Below are positions 1-10,749 of a stretch of DNA of 64,000 bases, piece after piece (positions within the stretch are counted from its first letter, which is position 1; each line of letters opens with the position of its first letter). The stretch is taken from assembly GCA_963082975.1 (NCBI GenBank), contig OY720348.1:13884078-13948077 (forward strand), given 5' to 3'. The translations under genes and the position numbers were made by a program. The notes beneath the pieces are model-generated. The model ran no database searches. It had not been told where the DNA came from and saw only the letters and a program-made list of their open reading frames with translations. Source of the stretch: Labia minor. Lineage: Eukaryota; Arthropoda; Insecta; Dermaptera; Spongiphoridae.

Positions 1-1453
1 CTTTGTCCAATGATTAATATAAATTCAATCTGACTTTTCGGGGTCGATCACCAAAGAATAGACCCAGGTCCGTTGATTTCGATTTAGAGAAAAGAGAAGT
101 AATGGTGGGTGCGGAAGAGAGAGAAGAGTGAGAGAAAATGAGACAGAGAGGGATGGAATAGAATAGGGAGAAAGAAGAGAGAAAATCAAAGCAATGAATA
201 AAACTGGGGGGCACCCATTGCCTCGCTATTCATATAAAAATTGTTGACGAAATCCTCGACTGTTTTTAATAGCCATCCTTGATATTAATAAATGAACCAA
301 GTAGCCTTTTTCTCTACATACTCCATTATTTCTACATGCTTGTCATGCAATTATCCATTAATTAATTGATCATTTGCGCAATCAATATATTGTAACATTT
401 TCCACTTAGCATTTATCATTAGTAAAATAATATAATACATATATTAATTATTATTAAGATCTTGAATGTTTATACGTGATCGTAATGCATTCTACCTTAT
501 TAAATGCAATATCAGTTATGAATTCCTGATACCCAATAATCGGCCCTAAAATAAAATAAAAAAAACAACTTTACTTATCTTATTTTATTACTTTTAATAT
601 AATCATTATTAATATTATCACAAAATAAATCATTAATCTTAATTTGTATATTTATTTATTATTTTTTTTAATTTTTAATTGAATTAGGTAATATATATTT
701 CTTAATTCTAATAAAATATAAGTTATCTTATCAGGAATTTAATAAAATTAAGAAATAGATTTGAAATAGTTTGTGTATTTATTGTATTATATTCTCCTAG
801 TTTGTTATTCAGTCCAATTATATATATATATATATTAATCATTAATAGAAGATGAATTTAAAAATATGTATCAAATCAATGTTTATTAGTTAGTTTCTAG
901 GAAATTACAAATATCTTGATTATCTTATATTTTTATATATATATATATATATATTTAGAAAAAATATAGGTGAATAAATTGGATAAATACATATGAAAGA
1001 TCAAAAATTGATTGGAAAATATAAATAATTTTTATTCATCCATCCCGAGAGCATAATGCTGTGCCCCGGCAATGACGGCTCTATCCTCCTTTCGTTTAAA
1101 AATTAAATTAATAAATGAAATAACCTATCAAGTTGTCCTTTAATGTCCAAATAATAATAATAATAATGTAGTTGTTAAATTTATTTGGTAGTATAATTAT
1201 TCAGGATCCAAACTACGATAATAATAGAATTGAAATATATTTAAAAGTTATAAATATAAAATTTGGAAACATATTAGATATATTATTAAATTATATGTAA
1301 AATGTCTTTTTATTGAAATCTGATTTCTTTCTCTCTCTCCAATCATCCCATAAATTAAACTTTAAAATAATTTTCCTTTTTTTTTAATTTAATTTAATTT
1401 TTTAGTTATTTAATTGGTATAAAAATCAAATAATTTTTTTATCTAAATGAATA
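1..1453. other. AT-rich non-coding DNA
   Basis: The first 240 bases are less AT-rich and hold a purine-rich (GA)-biased stretch. The rest is A/T-dominated with short (TA)n runs near 820 and 935. No open frame, repeat end or RNA signal that I could support was seen. Confidence 0.6.
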
Positions 1454-1546
1454 ATGGGAGAAAATATAAGTTGGATGGGAGTGGCTCAGGATAGAGACAT
1501 TTGGAGAAATGTGGTAACTGCGACCAAGCACTTTAGAGTTCCGTAG
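1454..1546 (+). pseudogene. Non-LTR retrotransposon 3' tail (ORF2 C-terminus relic)
   Basis: This is a 30-residue open remnant of the extreme C-terminus of a non-LTR 'endonuclease-reverse transcriptase'. It carries the string SWMGVAQDRDIWRNVV followed by an FRVP end and a stop codon. The same WMGVAQ.RD.WRNVV signature recurs at four other places in the window, always near the end of a fragment, as expected for 5'-truncated LINE insertions. A GATAGATAG microsatellite follows directly, which resembles the short simple-repeat 3' tails of RTE-type elements. The clade assignment is an inference; the coding resemblance is seen directly. Confidence 0.7.
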
Positions 1547-1956
1547 AGCCATAGAGATAGATAGATTTAAATGTATTTATAATATTTTGTTATATTTTTA
1601 TATTATATAGGTATATTATTATTCTCATGAATTTTTAACTTCTAATCAAAAATTAAGAAAATATCGTAATTATAATTTTTTTTTAAAAGATGATTATTAA
1701 ATTTCAATTTATTATGGATGTATATCGTTGTTTTGAAAATATTCATTATAAATTAGAAACTATTTAAAAAATGACAAATATTCAAAATAAAATTTTGGAA
1801 TACATATATAATCTATATATTTTTTATTATATAAATTTGATAACTAATTAATTAACTGAGTTTTGTCTTTAGATGGGAGAAAGTTTTTGAGTTAAATTTT
1901 TAAATTTTATATATACTATAAATATATGTTTATATATGATAAAAGAATACCCTAGC

Positions 1957-2243
1957 CAAGGGGTCGACAACCTTTGAAATTTTAAAAAAGTTACAATTAA
2001 CAAAATTTCCAAATTTTTAAAGAGCCACTAACATTTTTATTTCATCATTATGCCATTTAATTGATTTTTGATTTAAAATAAATAAAATGTTCTCTGTTGA
2101 GTATTTTTATCTTGTTTGCATTATATATTTTTATTGAAATATAATATTTTGAATTTTAAAAATAAAATAATATAGTAATTAATATTTGCGCATAAAACTG
2201 GAGAGCCATATGCGGCTCGCGAGTCGCAGTTTGCCGACTCCTG
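1957..2243. mobile_element. Short non-autonomous hAT element
   Basis: The left end reads CAAGGGGTCGACAACC and the right end is its diverged inverted form, with the GCGGCTCGCGAG motif common in hAT MITEs just inside. A direct duplication CCCTAGC(C) lies on both sides (1950-1957 and 2244-2251), matching the 7-8 bp target duplication of hAT transposition. The body is AT-rich with no coding potential. Its right end and flank are partly duplicated about 0.5 kb downstream. Confidence 0.7.
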
Positions 2244-2265
2244 CCCTAGCCACCTAGTTTTGTAG
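2152..2265 (+). repeat. Upstream member of a local direct duplication (hAT 3' end plus flank)
   Basis: This stretch covers the right part of the hAT element together with its right flank, CCCTAGCCACCTAGTTT. A very similar copy lies at 2636-2767. The shared part runs past the element end into host flank, so a local duplication or gene conversion explains it better than two insertions. Confidence 0.6.
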
Positions 2266-2635
2266 TATAATATAATAATATTAAATGTTAAATTTGATAT
2301 ATTATTTTTTATTAAAAGTAAAATATTATCATTTTCTTTTGACCTCTTACTCTTCTCTCTCTCTCGCTATATAAATATATATATATGTATTTTCGTTTTG
2401 ATTTTCATGATGGTATGGTATGGTATATATATAATATATTGTAATTGCATTGTATATATATGAAGCTCTGATGGGGGGGTAGGTGAAGGAGTTCATCCCT
2501 TTAATCCCTCTGACGCTACACAATTCAGTGGTATTAGAAATTTTGCGCCTTATTTGAAAATTTCTTAAAAAAAAAATTGATTATTATTTAAAATACTACT
2601 TATTACTAATTATTTTACTAAGAACAATATAACCT
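2266..2635. other. AT-rich spacer between duplicated hAT ends
   Basis: A/T-rich DNA with a GGTATGGTATGG run near 2412 and a short G7 run near 2473. No coding or RNA signal was seen. Confidence 0.5.
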
Positions 2636-2767
2636 ATATTTTAAAAATATAATAATATAATTATTAATATTTGCGCATAGAACTGGAGAGCCACATTTTG
2701 AAATCGAAAGAGCCAGATGCGGCTCGCGAGCCGCATATTGTCGACTCCTGCCCTAGCCACATAGTTT
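2636..2767 (+). repeat. Downstream member of the hAT 3' end duplication
   Basis: It repeats the 2152-2265 block, including TTTGCGCATA, GGAGAGCCA, the GCGGCTCGCGAGCCGC palindrome and the flank CCCTAGCCAC.TAGTTT. It has an extra GAAATCGAAAGAGCC segment that the first copy lacks. There is no matching left end, so this is not an independent complete insertion. Confidence 0.65.
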
Positions 2768-2783
2768 CTTTTAAAAAATGAAT

Positions 2784-2785
<2 letters not shown>

Positions 2786-2817
<32 letters not shown>
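2786..2817. repeat. (TA)n microsatellite
   Basis: A perfect alternating TA tract of about 32 bases. Similar long TA tracts occur at 5321-5357, 12989-13022, 33651-33678 and 34880-34915. Confidence 0.9.
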
Positions 2818-2818
<1 letters not shown>

Positions 2819-3886
2819 GCGACTAATAGTGATAAATAATAAAAATTCAAAAAATTATTTCTGTTTTTATTAATAATTTTCTCAATTAATTAGTATTTTA
2901 TTTTTATTTTTTTATAATTAATTAAAATAAAATAGATCCTTTTTTGCAGATACTCTACAAAATTAACAAATATATTAAATGATAAATTTTCCTTGACTTT
3001 CTTTCTCGCTCTTTGTCATTTTCTACGCATACATTCTTACATATTGTAAAGATATTTATTTATTTATATCTAATTATCTCGTTCCAAGAACTATAATTAA
3101 TTTTTTTTTTCTTTTTCAATTAAGACTATCTATTTTAATTTATGGAAATATCGGTTAAAATAAAATTTGATTAATTTAATCAAGTTATATATCAATCAAT
3201 CTGTTATTCATGATAAAAGAAATCGTTTGAAAATAATTAATAAACGAGAGATCAACACTCGATTATCTTTATCTTTTACCATAAAAACAAAACTAGGCCA
3301 TATTTAGATTTCTTCCTCTATAATGTTATAATAGCTTTTAAAAAATGAAGAGGTGGGAACATTACTTATTAAAAAAAAAGATTATTATATATGAACTGAT
3401 TAAATTTATATTAATGATATTATCGATTAGGAAATGATTTCATCCCACGATACCACGAATTAATTAATGATTTAACAAAATCAACCATTTCGTAAACGTA
3501 ATAAAATATATATATAATATCATGACTCTCTTTTTTTTTTTTGTTCTTTTGTTTTTGTCTTTGTTTACTTCATTCAAACGTAAAGTGCACTAAAAGGGTG
3601 CATGGTATACCATACATAAATTTTAAAATTAAATATTTACTGTTTTTTTTTTAATCAAGCCAAGATCTTGAACAAAAAAAAATGTTCAAATAATATTGCT
3701 ATATCATTAAGATCAAAAGATATATTGGAATTTCCTTGGAATCGAATAGAAATGAATTTCATATTTCGTTGAAAAGAGTAATGCTGAAAGCTGTTAGATT
3801 TAGATCTCATCTTTCAAACAATTTTATAGTAATAATAATAATAATAACAATTATATTAGTTTATATTATGCTTGAATAAAAAAAAT
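2818..3886. other. AT-rich non-coding DNA
   Basis: No supported coding frame. It holds T10 and A-rich tracts and an (ATA)n run near 3830. Nothing repeat-like was recognised apart from simple sequence. Confidence 0.5.
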
Positions 3887-4437
3887 CTGGAGTGTCTCCA
3901 CTCGACTATCTCGCAAATTTGAATCCAATGATTAATTAACATATTTTATATTTATGTTAAATTCAATTAATTAAATTAAAAATTAAAATTAATAAATAAT
4001 ATTTATTACAAACCAGCGCGTGTTTGGCTCTTTGTGATTTGAGTGTTAAAAAATTAATTCCGGTACTTTCAGAGATTCAATCAAGCTGAAATTCTATATA
4101 TAGCAGTTTTATACAATTTTTAATTATGTAAAAAACTATCTATATTATCTTTATTTTTACGGTCAGTTTAGAGGAGGTAATGATCCTCTTCCGGATGAGC
4201 TACATTTCTTAAAAGTTGATAGAAAACTACGAATTTTGAATAATGTTCGTGTACCAAATTTCATTATTCTAGCTCAAACCGTTTTTTTCATAATCTTGTC
4301 TACATACACCCACACACTCACAGTCATTTTTCTCAACCATAGTGAAAATGACTCAGGGACCTTCAAAACGTATAAAAACATCAAAATCTCGACATCGAAA
4401 ATTTTCGTGATCGAAATACTATCTCTGGCGAGATAGT
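3887..4437 (+). mobile_element. Family A Helentron-like element, copy 1
   Basis: The 5' end has the TGGAG-TGT-CTCCA hairpin followed by CTCG and ACTATCTCGC. The 3' end is the stem-loop ACTATCTC-TGGC-GAGATAGT. Typical internal landmarks are present: ACCAGCGCGTGTTTGGCTC, TTCTATATATAGCAG, and TCAAAACGTATAAAAACATC near the 3' end. The segment around CACGTCACGTG is deleted. It faces copy 2 tail to tail across 57 bases. The call as a Helentron-associated element is an inference from termini; no Rep or helicase coding is present. Confidence 0.7.
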
Positions 4438-4494
4438 TAAAATTAATAATATTTTTTATTATTTTAAAAGTTGATAGAATTAATAATATTTTTT

Positions 4495-5023
4495 ACTATC
4501 TCGCCAGAGATAGTATTGCGATCAGATAAATTTTTGATGTCGAGATTTTGATGTTTTTATACGTTTTGAAGGTTCCTGAATCATTTTCACTAAGGTTTAG
4601 AAAAATGTTTGTGTGTGTGTGTATGTATGTAACCAAGATTACGCAAAAACGGTTTGAGCTAGAATGATGAAATTTGGTACATGGGCATTATTCAAAATTC
4701 ATAGTTTTATATTGACTTTTGAGAAATGTAGCTCAACCGGAAGAGGGTTTACCTACTTAATTAATAATTGTATAAAACTGCTATATATAGAATTTCAGCT
4801 TGATTGAATCGCTGAAAGTACCAGAATTAATTTTTTAACACTGCAAATCTCACGCGCCAACACGTGACGTGGTGCCATCAACAAAGAGCCAAACATGCGC
4901 TGGTTTAATAAATATTAATTATTAATTTTAATTTATAATTTAATTAATTTTATTTAATTTAAATCAATATATGTTATTTAATCCAATTCAAATTTGCGAG
5001 ATAGTCGACTGGAGACACTCCAG
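4495..5023 (-). mobile_element. Family A Helentron-like element, copy 2
   Basis: Read on the minus strand it starts with the TGGAG/CTCCA hairpin at 5023 and ends with the GAGATAGT terminus at 4495. It keeps the CACGTGACGTGG segment lost from copy 1 and has a (GT)n tract near 4610 on the plus strand. Together with copy 1 it forms an inverted pair spanning 1.1 kb. The two differ internally, so independent insertion is likelier than inverted duplication. Confidence 0.7.
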
Positions 5024-5320
5024 AATTTTTTTTTTTAAATATCTATATATTTGAGTTCCAGTCTAAATTCATTTTTAGAATAATTTTCAATTATTTAAGA
5101 GAAAGCACTGTTTATATTTATATCTAGTATTTTGATAAACAAATTTGCTGAAGCTTGACAATAAAACACATTGCTGAAATAAAGAGAGGCAATGATTTTT
5201 TTCAATTACTGGGACTGAATTTAAATTTTTAACACCCAATTAAAGAATTTCATGCATATGCATGGAAAAAGCCAAATTTTTTCCAGGAATGAATCTTTTT
5301 TCACAACTTTACGCTACATA

Positions 5321-5360
<40 letters not shown>

Positions 5361-5977
5361 GTTTCTTTCCTACCAGTGACGTCACGATGATTTCTTCTAT
5401 AGATATGTCTTGTGAATTTTAATGTTTTTATTTAGAATTACAACAAAATTATAAAAAACATATAAATATATATATATATATATACATGTGTGTGTAATTG
5501 AAAAAATTGAATAAATAATAATTTAAATTTATTTTTTCTTTCGATCGATTTTATTTATTTTCTTTTTTAAGAGAGCAGCGTGTTTGTGTGAGTATTACTG
5601 AAAGAGACAGAGAAAGGGAGAGTATCGATACATTTCTTCTTACCCAAATCGTGATACTTTTTCATGATTTTTATTTTATTTGCCACCGTGTTTGCGATTT
5701 GGAATCCACGAGACTATTTATATTTAAACGGAATGTTTGCGAACGTGCCTTGTGTTCTCTAGTCAAAATGTGTCGATGCCCACATTTCAGAAAAAAATAG
5801 AATCTATTGTTAAGTTGCCCTAGCAAAAATAAAATAAAAAAAAAAAATTAATTAAAATAAAATAATTATATAAATTGTCATAATTTCAAAAATAATAATA
5901 TTATCGACATTTTAATTAAAAAAATAATTGACAAATATTAACTATGATGGAAGACAATATTAATTAACTTTTATATA
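5024..5977. other. AT-rich DNA with long TA tract and unrecognised open frame
   Basis: It contains a 37-base (TA)n tract at 5321-5357 and a second TA/TG tract near 5468-5492. A 70-codon plus-strand frame at 5588-5800 is richer in G+C than its surroundings but matches no family I know. I do not call it a gene. Confidence 0.45.
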
Positions 5978-5979
5978 TA

Positions 5980-6423
5980 CGAGGGTGGGGTGAAAAGTTT
6001 CCGGCCTGACCAAGAAAAATGATGTTTTTAAATTTTTTTTTTTTACTCTATTTTTCAACATAATCTCCATCAACACTGATACATTTCTCATAACGGTGTG
6101 CTAATTTAGTTAATTAATTTAATTTAATTTAAGTCTCATCAACAGTTATGAATCGACGCAAAATTTCGTTTGGATTACGCATACAGCGCCAAATTGTCGG
6201 TAGAAATGGTTTTTCGAATAGTTTTAACGTTAGCAAACGCGGCACCCACCTTGCACACAGCTTTTCCATGTTCAAATGGTTGTGTAAAATATTTCGCACA
6301 CATTCAGCTGACATCGTACAGGTCTCAGCTATCTTGAATGTTAAAAATATAAAGCAAAAAAAAAAAAATTTAAATATATCGTTTTTCTTGGTCAGGCCGG
6401 AAACTTTTCACCCCACCCTCGCG
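5980..6423 (-). mobile_element. Internally deleted mariner element
   Basis: The termini are inverted repeats starting CGAGGGTGGGGTGAAAAG with a TA dinucleotide on the left (5978-5979) and TA near 6424 on the right. On the minus strand, 6129-6314 encodes a transposase remnant with VRNILHNHLNMEKLCARWVP followed by LRRFITVDET, which carries the first catalytic Asp. The helix-turn-helix region and the rest of the DDD catalytic core are missing. An intact mariner transposase is about 345 residues, so this is a non-autonomous deletion derivative. A sister copy lies at 42,737-43,175. Confidence 0.85.
6129..6314 (-). pseudogene. Mariner transposase remnant
   Basis: A 61-codon open frame with the typical mariner linker ARWVPRLLT and the catalytic block RRFITVDET. 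It ends shortly after the first catalytic Asp in AT-rich sequence. It is non-functional because the N-terminal DNA-binding domain and the remaining catalytic residues are absent. Confidence 0.85.
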
Positions 6424-6909
6424 TATATAGTTAAGTTTACCTTTAAAAAGAATAAAATAAAATAATTATAATTTGTCATAATTAATATTAGAGTTAAATT
6501 AATTAAATATAAAAAAATGAATAAAAATATTGACTTTTAGGTAATACAATATTAATTTATATGTTCAATTTTATATTGTTTATAATGTATAATCAATATA
6601 AAAATAACCAAGATCGATGTATCAACCTATTGGGCGTTAAATAAAATATTACAAAACTCATTTTCTAGTTTTTCCACGTTCATTAAATTCAAAAAATTCA
6701 TTTAGTTAAATAATCAATATTTTTTTATAAATAGTCTTCAAAAATATAAACTTCTTTTAATATATACCTATAACGTTATTATTTCTTTTAATATTATTTA
6801 TATTTACATGTAAGTATAAATATATTTTCAAAAATTCATATTTAATACTTACCAGATGATATTTTTCTAGAACAAAATAGAAAAATAAACAAAACAAAAT
6901 AATATATGG
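6424..6909. other. AT-rich non-coding DNA
   Basis: No coding frame, RNA signal or recognisable element end was seen. Confidence 0.5.
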
Positions 6910-6911
6910 TA

Positions 6912-7445
6912 ATTCGTCATATTAACTGTCATGTCATTGATTTGGATAAAACTTTACCAGTGGATTCCTTTTTTAATTCCAAAGAAGCTTTCCTTATGGA
7001 ATATTTCTCGGTCTCTTCTAGTTTACGGGATAAAAAATTTTAAAATTTGCTTATAAACCATTGATATTCTATTTAGCTATCATGTTTTATTAATTTAACC
7101 AGCAGAGGGTTCCACTAATTTTCGTGGGGGGGGGGGGTAGTTCGGATTGGATATAGAAAAATTAAAAAATTAATTATTAAATAATTTCCATATATACAAA
7201 CCGAACTGAAAAAAAAACGAGAATAAGTGAATAATTAGTGAATTAGTCCATAAAACATTATCTAATGGTTGTACATTTCTACGTTCATAATCAGCTAATT
7301 GGTCAAACTTAAAAAATCTTTATTTATCTCGTCAAGTAGAAGAGACCTAGAAATATTGCATAAGGAAAGTTTCATTGGAATTAAAAAAGGAACCCACTGG
7401 TAAAGTTTTATCCAAATCCATGACAGGACAACTAATATGAACAAT
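6912..7445. mobile_element. Long-TIR MITE (family C), copy 1
   Basis: Both ends carry the same block in inverted form: GATTTGGATAAAACTTTACC on the left and GGTAAAGTTTTATCCAAATC on the right. The similarity covers roughly the outer 100 bases of each side. TA dinucleotides flank it (6910-6911 and 7446-7447), fitting a Tc1/mariner-like target site. The centre is AT-rich with a G12 run near 7126 and no coding potential. A second copy lies at 28,639-29,150. Confidence 0.75.
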
Positions 7446-7447
7446 TA

Positions 7448-7545
7448 CCTAATAAATAAATAAAAGGTGAATAGTAATATATTTGTATATCTGTACTCCC
7501 AAAATAAACTTTGTTTTAATTTTATCACAAGATATATATCTTACT

Positions 7546-7577
<32 letters not shown>

Positions 7578-8970
7578 TGTAATAATAATTAAAATACAAC
7601 TTTATTCATGGTTAAACATTTCCCTTTTTGATTATACATTTTGAGTTATCATAAAAAAACAAATAAATAAATAAATTGATTTTATCAAGAGGATTTTCTT
7701 TCCCCAATTGTTTTTTTAAACATTAATATCATTGCTTGTTAATTCATTTATCGTGTCGGCAATAAAAAGTGAAGCGACTTATTAATTTCATGCATTTTAT
7801 ATAATCCGTATAACCCAAACTATGACTTGACTTATCTCTATCTTTCTTGCTCTTGTATTGTAGTTTTTATAGAAATGCCTTGATTAACACGGTTAATTAA
7901 ACTTGGAATTTCTCTCATGTTAAGTTGAGAGGCCAATCGCATTAGTTTATCTTTACACCGCATTAATCATTATTCGAGTCCAAATTAAGACTCCAATTGC
8001 TTTATTTACTAAGAAAAAATAATTTTTAAAGAGTTAGCTTTTTTTTTTTTTTTTAAGAAATAGTTAAGCAGAGATTATTCTCCTATATTATATTATAACT
8101 TTTATAAATATTAATTGAATTAAATATAAATTGAAGTATTTCAATATTTCTATATATCTTTGAGAATTATTTTCATTAAAATAGTAGTAATAATTATATC
8201 CTGATAATAGTTTTAAAGGAATCATATTCATTATCATTTTAAATTATTATATAAACAAAAATAACAAACTTAAAAATCTACCTATATAAACACTTATTGA
8301 TTATTACTTATTGAAATTATATTAAGATTAATTTATCATATTATATAAAGAGATTATTTAATTATTACTCACATAAAGTTGAAATTCATATATATATATA
8401 CATATATATATATAAATCCTGCTTATTTTGTTCTACCATCAAATAATTATTCATTTAAAAAAATATTAGATTTGTTTAGTTAGTTTAGATATTATGGAAA
8501 GAAATTAAATAATTAATTAATTTTAGATATATAAATATAGGAACAATAACTTTATTATTCCTCAATCTCTTCCTCAATCATTTTATCTTTATAAATTTTG
8601 ATGCTTAATCATATAATTTCTGATGAGGAAATTTTAATATGGAATAAAATAATAGAAAATAACTCTAATGTATGAAATATAGGAAAGTAATTTTTTTTTT
8701 TGTCAAAATAGTAAGTAATTTTTTTATTTTTTTTGGTAAAATAGTAAGTAATTTTTTTTTATTATTTTTGGTAAAATTGATTTTTATCCTTTTGGAGCAA
8801 ATATAATCGCGATTTTTTGAGAAATATATATATATATACTTTTAATTTTATGTTTTATAAAATAAAAAAAAAATAAATTTTCAAATAACCTATTCATTTT
8901 AATTATGGTATGAACATTTTATGTACTAAATTTTATTTTTACTGTAATATTTACAATTGTTTAACTATCA
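7448..8970. other. AT-rich non-coding DNA
   Basis: It includes a (TA)n tract near 7545-7573, poly-T near 8040 and a pair of imperfect AAATAGTAAGTAATTTTTT repeats near 8706-8755. No gene or element was recognised. Confidence 0.5.
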
Positions 8971-9029
8971 TTATTTTTATTTATCTTTCATATATATATA
9001 TATATATATTATTTTTATTCTTATTTTAA

Positions 9030-9530
9030 TTAATTCAGTCCAGTATTGAGGGATGTAATGGGATGGAGGTGGAAGAGTGGTCAGCAATGATAAGAATACC
9101 AGACAAAGAGATATTAAGTAGATTTGTGTGGAACTCAGGAAAGCGAGAGCAGTTCGAGGGTGGAGATGTAGCTGAGAGAGAGGACGATTGCTTTCAATGT
9201 GATTGCTTGATGTATTAGCAAAAAGAGAAGGAGAGAAGAGAGGGTATGAAATCGTGCGTGGCCAAACAGAGCGAGATAAGATGAGTAAGGCGAGGATTGG
9301 CAAGACCAGGATAGGACGAGGGGAGCAAGTTGCTATGGCAACGAAAACATCGCTGGCTCCCCTGGACCAAGCATCCCTCGTACAGTTTGGGGAAAAAGTT
9401 GACTCACTTGTCTCCATGTCGATACCTACCTGCGGGGCACATGCAAAATTCCACGAGACGCCAGCAGCGCGATTCAAACACTCATATTATAATAACACAC
9501 CTCTGATAACTGACTAAAAATGTTTAACTA
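9030..9530. other. Moderately GC-rich island, unrecognised
   Basis: Base composition rises sharply here, with several CpGs in GCGTGGCC- and GACGAGGGG-like strings. Long open frames exist on both strands (plus 9203-9517, 104 codons; minus 8977-9477, 166 codons). Neither shows a family motif I recognise. The minus frame starts as ordinary sequence and runs into a low-complexity IYIYIYM tail, which argues against it being a gene. It could be an exon, a promoter or an older repeat. Confidence 0.4.
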
Positions 9531-10272
9531 CGGATCGCCACACTCCTTATCTCAAAATATATATATATTATGGAAAAGCCGTTTTTATGTGTGACCCAAC
9601 AAGCTTTATCATTGAACAAACTATCACCTCCCTATAGGCTTATATACATTGGTCTTCTAATCATAATTTATACATTTCCAGTTCATCTCCATCATCGGAA
9701 GAAATCGAAAACAATTTAAAAAAAAAGAGGAACTGGGATCATGGGAAGGGGTTTTCCAATAAACTTATTTATTTATTTATAAATAACAAAAAAATACAAA
9801 GAAAAGTAAAATTATAATGATAGTTGTCGTAGTAGTAGTAGTAGTAATTGTAAAAGTTGCGCTTCCATTCTGGTATTATTATATTATAATCACCATCTGC
9901 ATCTGAAACAAAAAAAAAATTACAGAATTTGATTAGAAAAAATCTCCAAAACACTAAATTACTACTAAATATACTATATTATTATTTAATAAATCAATTG
10001 AAACGAAATTTTTAAAATTTTCTGAATTAAAAAGAAAAAATTACAAGAATTATTTTTATCATTCGCCCTAGTAAACATACATTAGTAAAAATCAATAAAT
10101 TCAATTATCTTTCACAAAAACGATTAGAGAACGACCAAAAGAAAAAAAATAAGGGGAGGGGGATGGAGCAACAAGGGAAAAATTAATTATTTGTTAATAT
10201 TGCAAATCGATAACACACAGATTTCTATTCTTAAACTATTCCATTTAGTGATATAGATTTTAATATGGAATT
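9531..10272. other. AT-rich non-coding DNA
   Basis: It holds a short (GTA)n run near 9830-9845. No coding or element signal was seen. Confidence 0.5.
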
Positions 10273-10280
10273 AGTTAGAC

Positions 10281-10532
10281 CAGTGATTCTCAACCTTTTT
10301 TTTTTTTACCGCGGCACACTTTTAACGGTTTAAATTTTAGAACCAAATTGAAGAAATTTAAATAAAGTAGGAAATGTTTAAGAATCTAGTCCCAAAAACG
10401 TTTTACTTTTTCTTTTAGAATCAAATTGAAAAAATTTAGAAAAAAAAGTTTAAGAGCCTCGTAATCTCAAAGTACACTTTGAAAATCTTGCGGCACACTA
10501 AAATGCCGGGGCACAGTGGTTGAGAAACACTG
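10281..10532. mobile_element. Short non-autonomous hAT element (family E)
   Basis: The ends are CAGTGATTCTCAACC and GGTTGAGAAACACTG, an inverted pair typical of hAT elements. The perfect 8-bp duplication AGTTAGAC lies on each side (10273-10280 and 10533-10540). CGGCACAC occurs just inside both ends. There is no coding capacity. The element at 55,913-56,215 belongs to the same family. Confidence 0.9.
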
Positions 10533-10629
10533 AGTTAGACTAAGAGAACAAAATTACTAATATGGATATAAATTAATAGATAATATAGGAGTATAGTATA
10601 TAGTATATTAATTAATTATAAATCTCTGT

Positions 10630-10749
10630 CTCTCTGTGGCTCTTCGGAACTCGAAAGTTCTTGGCCTCAGCAATCACATTCCTCCAATTACCCCTATCCT
10701 GAGCTACACCCATCCAACTCCTTCCCTCTCCCATCTCTCTCACGTCCAT
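10630..10749 (-). pseudogene. Non-LTR retrotransposon 3' tail
   Basis: Read on the minus strand, this encodes the end of ORF2 with REMGEGRSWMGVAQDRGNWR and then AKNFRVP. It matches the tails at 1454, 12.6 kb and 23.4 kb. Only about 40 codons remain, so the copy is heavily 5'-truncated. A GAGACAGAGA simple sequence follows the coding end. Confidence 0.75.

Noticed and set aside
3887..4437. Family A as a canonical Helitron
   Set aside because: No TC start or CTRR end was found, and the terminal repeats are asymmetric and inverted, which fits the Helentron branch better.
8977..9477. 166-codon minus-strand frame, second longest in the window
   Set aside because: It ends in a low-complexity tail produced by a TA tract, has an overlapping frame on the other strand, and shows no family motif.
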